The notes under the pieces: generated by a model
Told to the model about the DNA's origin: nothing
The model's database searches: none
Seen by the model: the letters and a program-made list of their open reading frames with translations, nothing else
Position numbers and translations under genes: made by a program
Assembly (NCBI RefSeq): GCF_001858025.1
Contig: NZ_LZQD01000003.1
Location: 127,027 to 191,026 of the forward strand
Source: Trichormus sp. NMC-1
GTDB lineage: Bacteria; Cyanobacteriota; Cyanobacteriia; Cyanobacteriales; Nostocaceae
Direction: 5' to 3'
Length of the DNA: 64,000 bases
Shown here: piece by piece, positions 18,853 to 28,283 of the stretch
How the letters are laid out: each line of letters starts with the position of its first letter
How positions within the stretch are numbered: the first letter of the stretch is position 1

Positions 18853-19446
18853 ATGCGCGATGGCTTTAATCGGATGATGGGTAAAACACGCTATGTCGTC
18901 TGTCGTCTATTCCTACATTTAGGCGGGGGCGAAGTAGCACCAATTTTGGGAATATTAAATCGTGCCGCACGGGAAGCTATTGATGCTGATGGCGATTTGG
19001 AAGTTTTGGGAGAAGAATTAGTCTCAATCTGCCAAAGCCTACTTCAATATGATGACTATTGGACTTCAGCCGCTAATGAAGGCGATGTATTTTGGAGTGA
19101 AGGCGAAGCGGGAGATTATGTCAATGAATTATTTACCGACTCCGCCCAAAGATATCTCAGTGAACCAGATTTTAGTACAGCTTCCCGTTTCGATGAACCT
19201 TTATCTATCCCTGTCACCGACAACGTAGTAGTCATGCTGACAGCCGCCTATGAAGGAGAAGTACCAGAATTAGAAGCAGATCTTTCTAATATCCAGGCGC
19301 TGAAGGAAGGCTTTAAAGCTTTAATTAATTTGCACTACAAACATAAACTCCGAGCTATCCAAGTGCATTTTTCACCAGCCCAGTTAGGTGACGAACTGAC
19401 TAATGATCAGTTATTGCAGTATTTTCCGGAATTGATTCCTTTGTAA
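18853..19446 (+). CDS. DUF1517-like conserved protein
   Basis: A 197-residue soluble protein conserved in cyanobacteria. The C-terminal half reads VVVMLTAAYEGEVPELEADL, then an ALKEGFKALINL helix, AIQVHFSPAQLGDELTNDQL and a final YFPELIPL. This resembles the C-terminal part of DUF1517 proteins (aVEVlWtPq...lt.eell..yPeL), but the usual Gly-rich and membrane N-terminus is absent. The match is by pattern only. Start ATG at 18853. It may be transcribed with the lipoprotein gene 56 bp downstream. Confidence 0.6.
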   Translation: MRDGFNRMMGKTRYVVCRLFLHLGGGEVAPILGILNRAAREAIDADGDLEVLGEELVSICQSLLQYDDYWTSAANEGDVFWSEGEAGDYVNELFTDSAQRYLSEPDFSTASRFDEPLSIPVTDNVVVMLTAAYEGEVPELEADLSNIQALKEGFKALINLHYKHKLRAIQVHFSPAQLGDELTNDQLLQYFPELIPL

Positions 19447-19502
19447 TTTATTGGTTAGTCTATAATCACTACCCGCATCGATCACTTTAGGAAAATCACA
19501 CA

Positions 19503-20369
19503 ATGATCATGACCATAGCACGTAAATTTACAGTCATTTTTCTAGCCTTGAGTTTGTGCTTGACAACTGTCGCCTGTGGTGGAAACGAAACTACATCTTC
19601 CACTAAAAATGTGAGCCAAACTGCTACCCCCACAAAGATAAATGATGGACAGTATCCAGTACAGCAAGCCACCTACAACGATGGAAATGGGGAGTATACG
19701 CTGTTTTTACTCAATAGTCAGCCGCCCACATTTGCTACCGAAAAGTTACAAATGGCACGATTGACAGATGAAGAAATCAAAGAGGGTAAAAAAACTTACT
19801 TGAAGGTAGAAAATGGACAGCCAGCTTTATACCTAACAGAAGATTTTAAAATTGAGTACGTTCATAACGTTACTGAAACACAAACTAATCCCCAAACAGG
19901 ACAAAAAGAAACAGTTGTTGTTCGTCAAGAATCTAACTTCTGGACACCTTTTGCCGCTTCTTTGGCTGGTAACGTGGCAGGTCAAGCCATTGGTAGTCTA
20001 TTATTTAGACCTCAGTACTATGTACCCCCTGTTTATCAGTCAGGTGGAATTATGAGGGGCTATGGTGGATATGGTTCTAGCTATGACCAAGCAGTTTCCA
20101 GCTACCGTACTCGCTACAATGAGCCACCCGCAGCCGTGAGAAATCGCACCGCTTTCCGCACTACAGGAAACATTAGAAGACCATCTAGTCAAGTTCGCTC
20201 GACACCCCGCACAAATACAGGTAGAGCTACTGGTTCTGGTTTTGGTGGCAGTACCCTCCGTCCTTCTGGTAACTCTAGCTCTACTCGACGCAATTCTGGT
20301 AGTGGCTTTGGTAGTGGTGGACGTTCTTCAAGTCGCCGTTCTTCAGGATTTGGTAACAGAAGAAGGTAA
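19503..20369 (+). CDS. Lipoprotein with Gly/Ser/Arg-rich tail
   Basis: A 288-residue secreted lipoprotein. The hydrophobic signal (FTVIFLALSLCLTTVAC) ends in a lipobox with Cys at about residue 25, followed by a low-complexity linker. The core domain (residues 45-160) contains EYTLFLLNSQPPTFATEKLQ and a hydrophobic glycine-zipper-like helix AASLAGNVAGQAIGSLLF. The C-terminal 100 residues are Gly/Ser/Arg-rich with YGGYGSSYDQ and repeated SGFG(S/G). Anchored in the cell envelope, function not known. Confidence 0.7.
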   Translation: MIMTIARKFTVIFLALSLCLTTVACGGNETTSSTKNVSQTATPTKINDGQYPVQQATYNDGNGEYTLFLLNSQPPTFATEKLQMARLTDEEIKEGKKTYLKVENGQPALYLTEDFKIEYVHNVTETQTNPQTGQKETVVVRQESNFWTPFAASLAGNVAGQAIGSLLFRPQYYVPPVYQSGGIMRGYGGYGSSYDQAVSSYRTRYNEPPAAVRNRTAFRTTGNIRRPSSQVRSTPRTNTGRATGSGFGGSTLRPSGNSSSTRRNSGSGFGSGGRSSSRRSSGFGNRRR

Positions 20370-20467
20370 TATCGTGTCCGGTTAAAGACTTATAATTAGG
20401 ACTGACGCGGAGATGGTGAGACACGGGGACGCGGAGATGGGGAAGAATATTTATCTTTTTCTTCTTC

Positions 20468-20502
20468 CCTGTCACCTGTCACCTGTCACCTGTCACCTGT
20501 CA
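20468..20502. repeat. CCTGTCA heptamer tandem repeat (5 units) overlapping aroF 3' end
   Basis: Five CCTGTCA units in a row. The last units overlap the final codons (GDR) and TGA stop of aroF on the minus strand. The same heptamer occurs inside cas4 (46365-46395) and upstream of cas6 (46865-46890). Confidence 0.8.
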
Positions 20503-21557
20503 CCTGCTACTACTGCCGGTTGTTGCCAGCGCCCCATTACTTTAGCTAGAACTGCTAATTCTGGCATCAACTTATCAAAACGGTCTGGTGTTAAAGATTG
20601 GGGTCCATCTGATAAAGCTTTGGCGGGGTTGGGATGAACTTCTATCATCAGCGAATCGGTACCAGCTGCGATCGCAGCCATCGCCATAGAAGGTACAAAC
20701 TCAGACCAACCGACACCATGACTAGGATCAATCATAATCGGTAAATGGGTCAGTTTTCGCAACACAGGCACAACTGACAAATCCAAAGTATTGCGCGTAT
20801 ACTGACGGTCAAAAGTTCTAATTCCCCGTTCACACAAAATCACATTAGGATTACCCGCAGCCAAAATATACTCAGCCGCCATTAACCAATCTTCAATCGT
20901 CGCCGCCATACCTCGTTTTAAAAGAACTGGTTTCGGTTGCGCTCCCACTTTTTTCAGCATGGAGAAATTTTGCATATTTCTCGCCCCGACTTGAATCACA
21001 TCCGCAACTTCCCCTATTTTCTCCAAGTCTTCTGTATCCATGACTTCGGTAATAATGCCGAGTCCACTCACTTCCCGCGCTTTCGCCAACAATTCCAAAG
21101 CACTTTCACCATGACCTTGAAAAGCGTAAGGTGAAGTCCGGGGTTTGTATGCACCACCACGGAGAAACTTAGCCCCAGCAGCTTTTACACGCCGCGCTGT
21201 CTCGACAATCATTTCCTCATTTTCCACCGAACAAGGCCCAGCGACAACTACCAATGGATGATGTTCGCTAAACACAACAGATCCATCAGGAGTATTAACC
21301 ACTACCTCAGAAGCTTGTCCGTGACGGAATTGGCGGCTAACTCGTTTGTATGGTACTTCCACCCGCAACACTTGCTCAATCCAGGGACTGGCTTCCTGAA
21401 TTTGTAAGGGGTCTAAGTTAGCTGTTTCACCGACTAGACCAATTACTACTTTATGTTGTCCAATGATTTTTTCTGGTGTTAATCCCCAGCTACTGAGTTC
21501 CTCGCTTAGACGGTCTATCTCTTCCTGTGGGGAACCCACTTTCATCACAACAATCAT
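20493..21557 (-). CDS. aroF: 3-deoxy-7-phosphoheptulonate synthase, type I-beta
   Basis: First step of the shikimate pathway, joining PEP and erythrose-4-phosphate. The 354-residue protein has an N-terminal ferredoxin-like regulatory domain (1-85, MIVVMKVGSPQEEIDRLSEE) as in Thermotoga-type enzymes. The TIM-barrel core shows VVAGPCSVENEEM, FLRGGAYKPRTSPYAFQG, PVLLKRGM, GIRTFDRQYTRNTLD and IDPSHGVG. The last three codons and the stop lie in a CCTGTCA heptamer tract, so the C-terminus has been remodelled by repeats. A second, unrelated DAHP synthase is at 26957. Confidence 0.94.
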   Translation of the reverse strand: MIVVMKVGSPQEEIDRLSEELSSWGLTPEKIIGQHKVVIGLVGETANLDPLQIQEASPWIEQVLRVEVPYKRVSRQFRHGQASEVVVNTPDGSVVFSEHHPLVVVAGPCSVENEEMIVETARRVKAAGAKFLRGGAYKPRTSPYAFQGHGESALELLAKAREVSGLGIITEVMDTEDLEKIGEVADVIQVGARNMQNFSMLKKVGAQPKPVLLKRGMAATIEDWLMAAEYILAAGNPNVILCERGIRTFDRQYTRNTLDLSVVPVLRKLTHLPIMIDPSHGVGWSEFVPSMAMAAIAAGTDSLMIEVHPNPAKALSDGPQSLTPDRFDKLMPELAVLAKVMGRWQQPAVVAGDR

Positions 21558-21950
21558 GTTAAAATTCCTGTTTATGTGAGTAACTTTTATTGTTTCTGAT
21601 CTTAAACAGATCGTGGTGTAATAGCGATTTAACGTGAGGTTGCAAAGAATTATTCTATTTAAGAAGCCACCTTACAGGTGTCTACCTCTGCGGTTAGCGT
21701 CCAGGAAATCTGATTCTATACAGCTTCATCTGAAAAAAGCTATCACCTTACCTAGGATTTAATACTTATTAATTAACAGATCAAATATCAAAAAAAATGT
21801 AGCGCCCAGTACTTTTTCTGAATATTGGGTATAAATAAAAAATTATAATTTTTTGAAAATTGATGTTGAAGAGATAAAATTTCAACTTCAACATTCAAGC
21901 TTAAAAATCTACCCAATATTACAGTTATGTAAATACCTGAGCGCTAATGA
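21558..21950. other. Intergenic region between aroF and PAM68, no gene seen
   Basis: The 393-bp gap contains the aroF promoter region and a CACCTTACAGGTG hairpin (near 21669-21681). The rest is AT-rich. No small ORF or RNA gene could be supported. Confidence 0.5.
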
Positions 21951-22457
21951 TCAGACGTTCTTGTTTCGAGTTTCGCGCCAAACTTCGGTCATCCGTCCCC
22001 AATTAATACCCAACTCACCCAATCCTAGTAAAGTTCCAGGTCTTTCTTCATCCCAAGAAGCGGAAAGAACACCATAGGTTATTCCCAGCACCCCTAAACC
22101 AAATAATCCCATGTTCACCAATAACACGGCAATAGGAGGAAGTTGGATATCAGCAAATGTGATCAGCAGATAGCTGGCAACCAAGGTGATAATCCCCAAT
22201 GCCGTGGGTATACCGCAAAAAGCGGCCACTCGGCGAATCATCCTTTGGCTAACGACTTCAGGAATCGCCATTTCTTCTTTAGTGAAGGTTTGGGGCTTTT
22301 GCAGCTGTTTACTAGATTCCTGTGACTTGACTATGGGTTGACTGTTAGTTTTAGGGGCAGTTTTTGGAGTAGTTTTAGCGGTAGTTTTAGCGGGTTTTTG
22401 GCGCTTTTTGTTTGGCTCAAAGGGTAAACGACTGCGTTCCGATTCTTCACCAGGCAT
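21951..22457 (-). CDS. PAM68 family photosystem II assembly protein
   Basis: A thylakoid membrane protein related to plant PAM68 (DUF3464), which helps early photosystem II assembly. The 168 residues have a charged, Lys/Pro/Thr-rich N-terminus (1-65), the conserved EVVSQRMIRRVAAFCGIPTA, two membrane helices (about 80-102 and 110-130, VLLVNMGLFGLGVLGITYGV) and the end motif SASWDEERPGTLLGLGE. It is 12 bp downstream of rpsO in the same direction, the usual cyanobacterial arrangement, so the two are probably cotranscribed. Confidence 0.9.
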   Translation of the reverse strand: MPGEESERSRLPFEPNKKRQKPAKTTAKTTPKTAPKTNSQPIVKSQESSKQLQKPQTFTKEEMAIPEVVSQRMIRRVAAFCGIPTALGIITLVASYLLITFADIQLPPIAVLLVNMGLFGLGVLGITYGVLSASWDEERPGTLLGLGELGINWGRMTEVWRETRNKNV

Positions 22458-22469
22458 AAGCGGTAGTTC

Positions 22470-22739
22470 CTAACCACGAATACCGAGGCGACCAATCAAT
22501 GCTTGATACTTTTCGCGGCTGTCCTTCTGGATATAAGATAGAAGGCGCTTACGCTGACCAATCATCTTTAATAAACCCCGACGGGAAGAATGGTCTTTTT
22601 TATTAGCTTGGAGGTGTTCACTGAGGCGGTTAATGCGGTCAGTTAACATAGCGATTTGGACATCGGCTGAACCAGTATCGGTTTCGTGAACTTGGAAGCC
22701 AGAAATTAGTTCTTGTTTGCGCTGTTGCGTCAGAGCCAT
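22470..22739 (-). CDS. rpsO: Ribosomal protein S15
   Basis: A primary 16S rRNA-binding protein of the small subunit. Its 89 residues match the family length, with [40 protein letters not shown] and the terminal [12 protein letters not shown]. The ATG at 22737-22739 is preceded by an AT-rich leader. It heads an rpsO-PAM68 operon. Confidence 0.97.
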   Translation of the reverse strand: MALTQQRKQELISGFQVHETDTGSADVQIAMLTDRINRLSEHLQANKKDHSSRRGLLKMIGQRKRLLSYIQKDSREKYQALIGRLGIRG

Positions 22740-22874
22740 GATTAATTCAATTTCTATTTTTTCTAATGTCTTCAGCAGTCTCCCATGATATCACAACCTC
22801 TAAGCTGTGCGGCGAATTAGCATTGTCGCCTTGTCAACGAAGAGGCAGGAGGGTCGTTTTGATTGCAGAACTTG

Positions 22875-22899
22875 GATAATTTATTTTTTGGAGTTCCCT
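22875..22899. repeat. Single end of the AGGGAACNCCAAAAAATAAAT element
   Basis: TTTATTTTTTGGAGTTCCCT matches the terminal repeat of the element at 36041-36186 and at the right window edge. No opposite end was found nearby, so it is probably a remnant. It lies in the gap between rpsO and cphB. Confidence 0.5.
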
Positions 22900-22944
22900 A
22901 AACAGATAATTTGTGATCTACGAAAACTATAATTTCCTGAAAAG

Positions 22945-23799
22945 TTAGCTGCCGGTTGTAGCCACTGGTACAGGCAAATTTGCCGCCGAGGGATTATCTA
23001 TGATAGGTTGACGTGTTTTTAGGTCAAATTTGTATCCATGTGGCAAAATATGTAGCTTCGCGCCGACAATTGCCAAAGGCTCATCCTTCAAAATTTGATC
23101 CAGATTATTATATGTAGCCTCTGATTCATCTACAATCGTGACTGCACCTGCGCCAATAACTTCAATCTGGCTATCAGTTACTACCATAGCTGTATTTTCA
23201 TCAATGCCAAATCCCAAGGCCACAGGCTGTTGCACTAAAGCAGAAATTAAGCGTCCTAAGCGTCCGCGCTGAGAAAAATGCTGATCAATCACTACGCCAG
23301 GTAAAAAACCAAGACCAGGCCCCATTTCCACCACTTCAATCCGGGCATTAGTCTGGGAATCACCTTCGACTATCATTTGATCTGGCATGACAGCAGCACC
23401 TGCACTGGTTCCGCCTATGACTATGCCTTCAGAGTAACGTTTGTGAATCGCTGCATCAATTTCTGTGTCTTTGAGAATACTGGTGATGCGAGCTTGATCT
23501 CCGCCTGTAAAAAATACACCTGTGGCCTTATTAATCGCTTCTAATGCTGTAGATGAAGATGCATCCTCACGAGTTTCTGTATCAATAATGCGAACCTGTT
23601 CGGCTCCGAGACGCTCAAAAACTCTAATATAATTTTCTCCGGCTTCTCGTGGTAGTTCTGTTGCTGCCGTCATAATTACTATGTGTGCCTTTGTCCCACC
23701 AGAACGGCGCACAAACTCACGCAAGATTGGGGTATCTCCATCTTTTTCTTCGGCTCCGCCAATAATTACTAGCTGCCTTTTGCTATGAATGTCAGTCAT
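22945..23799 (-). CDS. cphB: Cyanophycinase
   Basis: A serine-type exopeptidase (S51 family) that degrades cyanophycin to beta-Asp-Arg dipeptides in the cytoplasm. The 284 residues include IIGGAEEKDGDTPI, FFTGGDQARI, the nucleophile motif GGTSAGAAVMPDQMI and DQHFSQRGRLGRL. A typical C-terminal VGAKLHILPHGYKFDL follows. Length is normal. The small conserved gene at 24271 and the CphA2-type synthetase at 24945 lie nearby, as in the Anabaena cph1-type locus. Confidence 0.94.
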   Translation of the reverse strand: MTDIHSKRQLVIIGGAEEKDGDTPILREFVRRSGGTKAHIVIMTAATELPREAGENYIRVFERLGAEQVRIIDTETREDASSSTALEAINKATGVFFTGGDQARITSILKDTEIDAAIHKRYSEGIVIGGTSAGAAVMPDQMIVEGDSQTNARIEVVEMGPGLGFLPGVVIDQHFSQRGRLGRLISALVQQPVALGFGIDENTAMVVTDSQIEVIGAGAVTIVDESEATYNNLDQILKDEPLAIVGAKLHILPHGYKFDLKTRQPIIDNPSAANLPVPVATTGS

Positions 23800-24270
23800 G
23801 ATGGCTCCTAGTTTTTGTTATTTATTTTCACTAAAACATGACATTACAAGTAAGAAATCATCCATTTGATAGATTGCAAAGCCGTAAGAATGTATTTAGT
23901 TGTTAGTCAGAACCGTTAATAAATCAATAGCAATTTTCCGTTCTGCAAAATGGTTGGTGGATTCTATTATTTCTATGCCAGATGAGTTCTCAATTTTTAA
24001 TTCAATTTAATTAAAATTGTAAGTAAGTAGACAGAATTAAATGTCAGATAAAATTTTTGTCGTAGTGAGTGATTTATCTCTCTATTGCTAGGTTTGATAG
24101 GGCTAAAGCCCTTACTACTAACTTTTTTTCAGTCTTACTACTTAGCTTTGACAATTTGACTGGCAAGTTTTCATTTGTCACGCCTGCAAATTGCATCATC
24201 ATTTTAGGCAAAACCTGCAAATCTCCTTCCTTGCTCCATCAATGTGCAAACTATAATCACAACAGCTTAT
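23800..24270. other. Intergenic region upstream of cphB, no gene seen
   Basis: 471 bp of AT-rich DNA with a GGGCTAAAGCCC hairpin near 24100. A 128-codon plus-strand frame over 24069-24455 overlaps the small conserved minus-strand gene and has no recognisable features. Confidence 0.5.
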
Positions 24271-24471
24271 TCAACCTCGACTCCTATACAGTAAGTCAAT
24301 TAAGAAAAGACGTGCTTGTGCAAGTGAGATATGCCTGGGTTTGCCTTGGTAGACAATTTGGTACTCGTCCAGATCCGGTCCATCTCCATATCCTGAAATC
24401 AACTTGTTGTGAAATGCTTCCTCTGCAAGTTGCCGAACTTCATCTCTCAGACTAGCTTGTGTGTTATTCAT
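24271..24471 (-). CDS. Small conserved cyanobacterial protein
   Basis: 66 residues from the ATG at 24469-24471, or 73 from a GTG at 24492. The sequence has an amphipathic helix (LRDEVRQLAEEAFHNKLISG), an acidic turn (GYGDGPDLDEYQIVYQGKPR) and a second helix (ISLAQARLFLIDLLYRSRG). Composition is like a real protein and unlike the opposite frame. Function is unknown. It lies between cphB and cphA2, so a role in cyanophycin metabolism is possible but not shown. Confidence 0.6.
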   Translation of the reverse strand: MNNTQASLRDEVRQLAEEAFHNKLISGYGDGPDLDEYQIVYQGKPRHISLAQARLFLIDLLYRSRG

Positions 24472-24696
24472 GCTTGACTTTACCCTGAACACCCTTTTAG
24501 AGTTATATATATTTGGCGAACATATTGCACCTTTCCTAGGTTAGATTTTTTATTCATTTTATCCAAAACAAAAGACGTTGAAGGCGAATTAGTAATTCAG
24601 TCAAAGTTATGTCCTGAGATAGGAGCAATTTTTAGATCATTGGGATATGCTGAGTTATTGCAATTCGGACTTAATACTTAATCAGTTTGGCTAAAC

Positions 24697-24806
24697 ATAA
24701 GTAGCCATCATGAACTGCGTACACCAGGACACATGAAAAACTTCTTATTCCCCTCATCGCTTGCGGGGAGGGGTTAGGGGTGGGGTCTTATTTTCAAGTC
24801 AGTTAG
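24697..24806. repeat. 110-bp dispersed repeat, copy 1
   Basis: ATAAGTAGCCATCATGAACT to TCTTATTTTCAAGTCAGTTA. An almost identical inverted copy lies at 59541-59650 (about one internal mismatch over 105 bp). The interior holds CCCCTCATCGCTTGCGGGGA. It has no coding capacity and no clear terminal repeats. Confidence 0.75.
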
Positions 24807-24944
24807 TCCAAATTATTTACCGTTTCACTTTAAGTTTTATACAAATAGACAGACGCTCTGAGGCGGAGATTTATTTGTAGCTTTAATGAAGTGAATTGAT
24901 ATCAGAAATCAGATTCAGGGTATTTAGCCAAAGGTTAATAATCA

Positions 24945-26876
24945 ATGGTTCAACAGCAAAGCACCGATGTCATTCGCATCAATGCTAGAAGAAGTGATGT
25001 TTTCGATATTTTCAATTTAAGGTATTATATTGGACCAAATCCTTATTTAGATACAGGGGCGCTAGTTTTTGATTTTTCTTTGACTGAATATCGACAGCCC
25101 CTAGCAATTGAGGAGTATGTTTCAATTATTAGCGATACCTCCAGTGATCTTCGCCCACGCTATCCCCACTTAGCAGAGCAAACCTATAATTCCTACGCTG
25201 ATTTATTTGCTCATGTCGTCTCGGAAGTGGGTAAATTAGACATGGGTTTGCACTTCCATCTTTGGAGCATCAAGCAATATCCAAATTTTGACAGAATTAG
25301 CATTCAATCACTGCATGAACGGACAACTAAATCAGTAGTTTACTTAGTTTGGGATTGGTTGGAAACTATTACTCAAGGTGAGGAATTCTCAATCGATGAA
25401 AGATTAGTAAGCTTGCAAAATACATTTCGTGCATCTGTCTATGGGGGTCCCACAGTTTATGCTTTATTGCGAACTGCATACCAACAGGGTATTCCTACTT
25501 TCTATTTGTGGGAAGAAGGACTAATGCAATATGGCTTTGGTAAAAAACAGGTGCGGGGAGTTGCAACGACTTTTGACTGTGATAGCCATCTTGATTCAGA
25601 ATTCAGTACCCGCAAAGATGACTGTAAAGACTTTTTACAAAACTTGGGTTTCCCTGTTCCCAAAGGTGATATAGTCAACTCCGAAAAAGAAGCTGTAGCG
25701 GTAGCGAAAGATATTGGCTATCCCGTTGCAGTTAAGCCTGTGGTAGGTCACAAAGGAATTGGTGTTACTGCTGAGGTGCAGAATGTTAGAGAGTTGGAAT
25801 CTGCTTATAATAGAGCGTTGTTAGCGATTCCAGATGAACAGCCAACTAGGATTATTGTCGAGAAAAGCATATCAGGAACGGATTTTCGGTTACTGTGCGT
25901 TGATGGTAAATTTGTCGCCGCTATAGAACGTCGGCCAGCATCGGTTGTGGGTGATGGACACTCAACCATTAAAGAATTAATCAGACGAGAAAATCGTAAA
26001 CAGGAAAGGAGGGATACACCAACCTCTCCCATGAGTAAGATCCAGCTTGATGAAGCGATGGAATTGTATTTACAGGAACAGGGATTGGAATTAGATAGTA
26101 TTGTTAAGAGCGATCGCACTGTTTATCTGCGTAAAGTGGCGAATCTCTCTGCTGGGGGAATGAGCATTAATGCTACAAACCCAATTCACCATGACAATAT
26201 TATCTTGGCGCAAGATATCGCCCAACATTTTCGGCTCACTTGTCTGGGTATTGATATCATTGCTAAAAATCTTTCCGAATCTTGGAAATCTGGCAACTTT
26301 GCTATTCTAGAAATTAATTCTGCACCAGGAATTTTGATGCACCTTAACCCAGCATTGGGTAGTAGTGTTGATGTCCCTGCTCATATTTTGGCAACCTTTT
26401 TTCAATCTAGCATTGATGCCAGAATACCAATTATTACTTTTAATCAAATCGACCTTACTGAACTGCAAGCAACAATTGATCACATTCTTTTGCAGCATCC
26501 CGAATGGACAATTGGTGCTGTTTGTCGTCAAGGCATTTTGATCAATCGTTCCGAAAAAGTATTGAGTCAAGATTACAATCACAATGTCCAGAGTTTGTTG
26601 CGTCATCCCAAACTTGACTTACTCATTGCTGAATACCCAGAAGAAATTCTAGAACCAGAGGGGATGTTTTACCAAGGAAGTAATATTGTTGTTTTAGATA
26701 ATCCCACTGAAACTGAAATGATGTTGGTAAGAGATGTTTTAGATGGTTCTATTGTCGTGATTAAGAAAGACAGGGAGGTTTCTATTCAGCGACAGGGGTT
26801 AATTGAGGATTACACTTTGGGCGTTGAGGAAGCTTTTAGCAGAGTTTATTTGAAGGAAATTAGGTCGATTTTGTAA
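24945..26876 (+). CDS. cphA2: Cyanophycin synthetase 2 type protein (short CphA without functional Mur-ligase domain)
   Basis: CphA2 enzymes join beta-Asp-Arg dipeptides into cyanophycin. This protein has 643 residues against about 880-900 for CphA1. It keeps the N-terminal domain (1-160) and the ATP-grasp domain (about 215-490) with VAVKPVVGHKGIGV, RIIVEKSISGTDFRLLCVDG, VVGDGHSTIKELI and the metal-binding FAILEINSAPGI. The GTNGKTT-containing Mur-ligase domain is replaced by a 150-residue remnant (IITFNQIDLTELQATI...). This is the known architecture of CphA2 in N2-fixing cyanobacteria. It could be recycling dipeptides released by the neighbouring CphB. Confidence 0.88.
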   Translation: MVQQQSTDVIRINARRSDVFDIFNLRYYIGPNPYLDTGALVFDFSLTEYRQPLAIEEYVSIISDTSSDLRPRYPHLAEQTYNSYADLFAHVVSEVGKLDMGLHFHLWSIKQYPNFDRISIQSLHERTTKSVVYLVWDWLETITQGEEFSIDERLVSLQNTFRASVYGGPTVYALLRTAYQQGIPTFYLWEEGLMQYGFGKKQVRGVATTFDCDSHLDSEFSTRKDDCKDFLQNLGFPVPKGDIVNSEKEAVAVAKDIGYPVAVKPVVGHKGIGVTAEVQNVRELESAYNRALLAIPDEQPTRIIVEKSISGTDFRLLCVDGKFVAAIERRPASVVGDGHSTIKELIRRENRKQERRDTPTSPMSKIQLDEAMELYLQEQGLELDSIVKSDRTVYLRKVANLSAGGMSINATNPIHHDNIILAQDIAQHFRLTCLGIDIIAKNLSESWKSGNFAILEINSAPGILMHLNPALGSSVDVPAHILATFFQSSIDARIPIITFNQIDLTELQATIDHILLQHPEWTIGAVCRQGILINRSEKVLSQDYNHNVQSLLRHPKLDLLIAEYPEEILEPEGMFYQGSNIVVLDNPTETEMMLVRDVLDGSIVVIKKDREVSIQRQGLIEDYTLGVEEAFSRVYLKEIRSIL

Positions 26877-26956
26877 TTTTTAAACGCAGAGGTACGCTGA
26901 GTAAATCGCAGAGGTACGCAGAGAAATTAACCTGCGTCTCTGCTATATTTCGTTTG

Positions 26957-27997
26957 CTAAAGTTTGGCGTGAGCAGCCAAAATGATTTTTTCTGTTTCTT
27001 CCCAATTAATACATTTGTCAGTTACTGAAACTCCATATTGTAATTCTTCTCGTTTGCCGGTAATCGGTTGATTTCCTTCATATAAATTGGACTCTAGCAT
27101 CATCCCGACTATGGAGGTATTACCATCTACTATTTGCTGAATTACATTTTCTAAGACCACAGGTTGTAATCTGTAATCTTTGTTTGTGTTGCCATGACTA
27201 CAATCAATCACGATTCTGGGTGGTAAATTTGCTGCTTTTAATTCTTCTTCTACCAGTTTGATATTTTCTATATCAAAGTTAGGCTGACTTCCACCACGCA
27301 AAATTACATGGCCATGGGCATTACCTCTAGTTTGAAATACGCTTACCTGTCCTTTTTGATTAATTCCTAAAAAATTATGTGGTTCTTTAGCTGATTTTAA
27401 GGCATTTAAAGCGACGTGAATATTACCATCAGTCCCATTTTTAAAGCCTACAGGCATAGACAGTCCACTAGCCATTTCTCTGTGGGTTTGTGATTCAGTT
27501 GTGCGTGCGCCAATTGCTGACCAAGCAACTAGTTCACTAATATATTGAGGGATAATAGGATCAAGGGCTTCTGTGGCAGTTGGTAATCCTAATTCGGCAA
27601 GTTTCAATAACAGGTTACGGGCAATTAATATACCATGTTCAACATGAAAAGAATCATCCATATCTGGGTCATTAATTAATCCTTTCCAGCCTACAGTGGT
27701 TCGGGGTTTTTCAAAATAAACCCGCATGATTAATAGCAGTTTATCTTGAACCTTTTCTGCTAAATTCTTCAACCTTTCAGCATATTCAATCGCCGCTTTT
27801 GGATCATGTATTGAACAAGGACCAACGACGATAAATTTTCGGCTATCTTGGAAATCAAGAATATGTTCTATTTCTTGTCGAAATTTCAAAATTGTCTGTT
27901 CAGCATACTTAGTTAAAGGTAATTTAGCCTTAACTTCATTCGGAGTTAATAAGACGTGAGAACTTTTAATGTTAGTGTTAATTAATTTGTTGATCAT
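26957..27997 (-). CDS. 3-deoxy-7-phosphoheptulonate synthase, type I-alpha (AroG/F/H-like)
   Basis: A second shikimate-entry enzyme, of the E. coli AroF/G/H class and unlike the I-beta enzyme at 20493. In 346 residues it shows VVGPCSIHDPKAAIEYAERL, MRVYFEKPRTTVGWKGLIND, ARTTESQTHREMASGLS, GFKNGTDG, the RGGSQPNF loop and IDCSHGNTNKDY. The N-terminal extension (1-45) corresponds to the feedback-binding segment. It is convergent with cphA2 (80 bp gap with CGCAGAGGTACGC repeats). Having both classes suggests separately regulated aromatic supply. Confidence 0.92.
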   Translation of the reverse strand: MINKLINTNIKSSHVLLTPNEVKAKLPLTKYAEQTILKFRQEIEHILDFQDSRKFIVVGPCSIHDPKAAIEYAERLKNLAEKVQDKLLLIMRVYFEKPRTTVGWKGLINDPDMDDSFHVEHGILIARNLLLKLAELGLPTATEALDPIIPQYISELVAWSAIGARTTESQTHREMASGLSMPVGFKNGTDGNIHVALNALKSAKEPHNFLGINQKGQVSVFQTRGNAHGHVILRGGSQPNFDIENIKLVEEELKAANLPPRIVIDCSHGNTNKDYRLQPVVLENVIQQIVDGNTSIVGMMLESNLYEGNQPITGKREELQYGVSVTDKCINWEETEKIILAAHAKL

Positions 27998-28220
27998 GAC
28001 GCAAATCTCTTGATTTGTTTAATGCTATTTATTCTGTAAACGATTACTATACACATTTTTAATAAAAAATACAAGCTTAAGCTATATAGCAATCGGAAAT
28101 GATCTGTGAGAAAATATGTTGCTTATTACCTACTTTCATGCTCTTGAGGAGACGCTAGACAAAGGAAGGTGTAGTATCAATTCACTTAATTAAAGCGTAA
28201 GGATTCAGCTATAGAATCTA

Positions 28221-28283
28221 GATCCCCGACTTCTTCTGTAATTGTGTTAAGAAATTATAATTAATGGTAAGAAGTCGGGGATC
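28221..28283. repeat. GATCCCCGACTTCT hairpin with enlarged loop
   Basis: Same arms as 7981-8011, but the loop is expanded to about 34 nt, itself AT-rich and partly dyadic. The surrounding gap 27998-28529 (532 bp) also carries a sequence near 28317-28390 that is inverted relative to 24822-24903 (AGACGCTCTGAGGCGGAGA core). No gene is seen in the gap. Confidence 0.7.

Noticed and set aside
23800..24100. Possible NtcA site upstream of cphB
   Set aside because: Only GTAAGTAAGTAGAC-like sequence was found, which does not meet GTA-N8-TAC.
24069..24455. 128-codon plus-strand frame opposite the small conserved gene
   Set aside because: Codon pattern and composition look random, and the minus-strand frame at 24271-24471 has clear helical, protein-like sequence.
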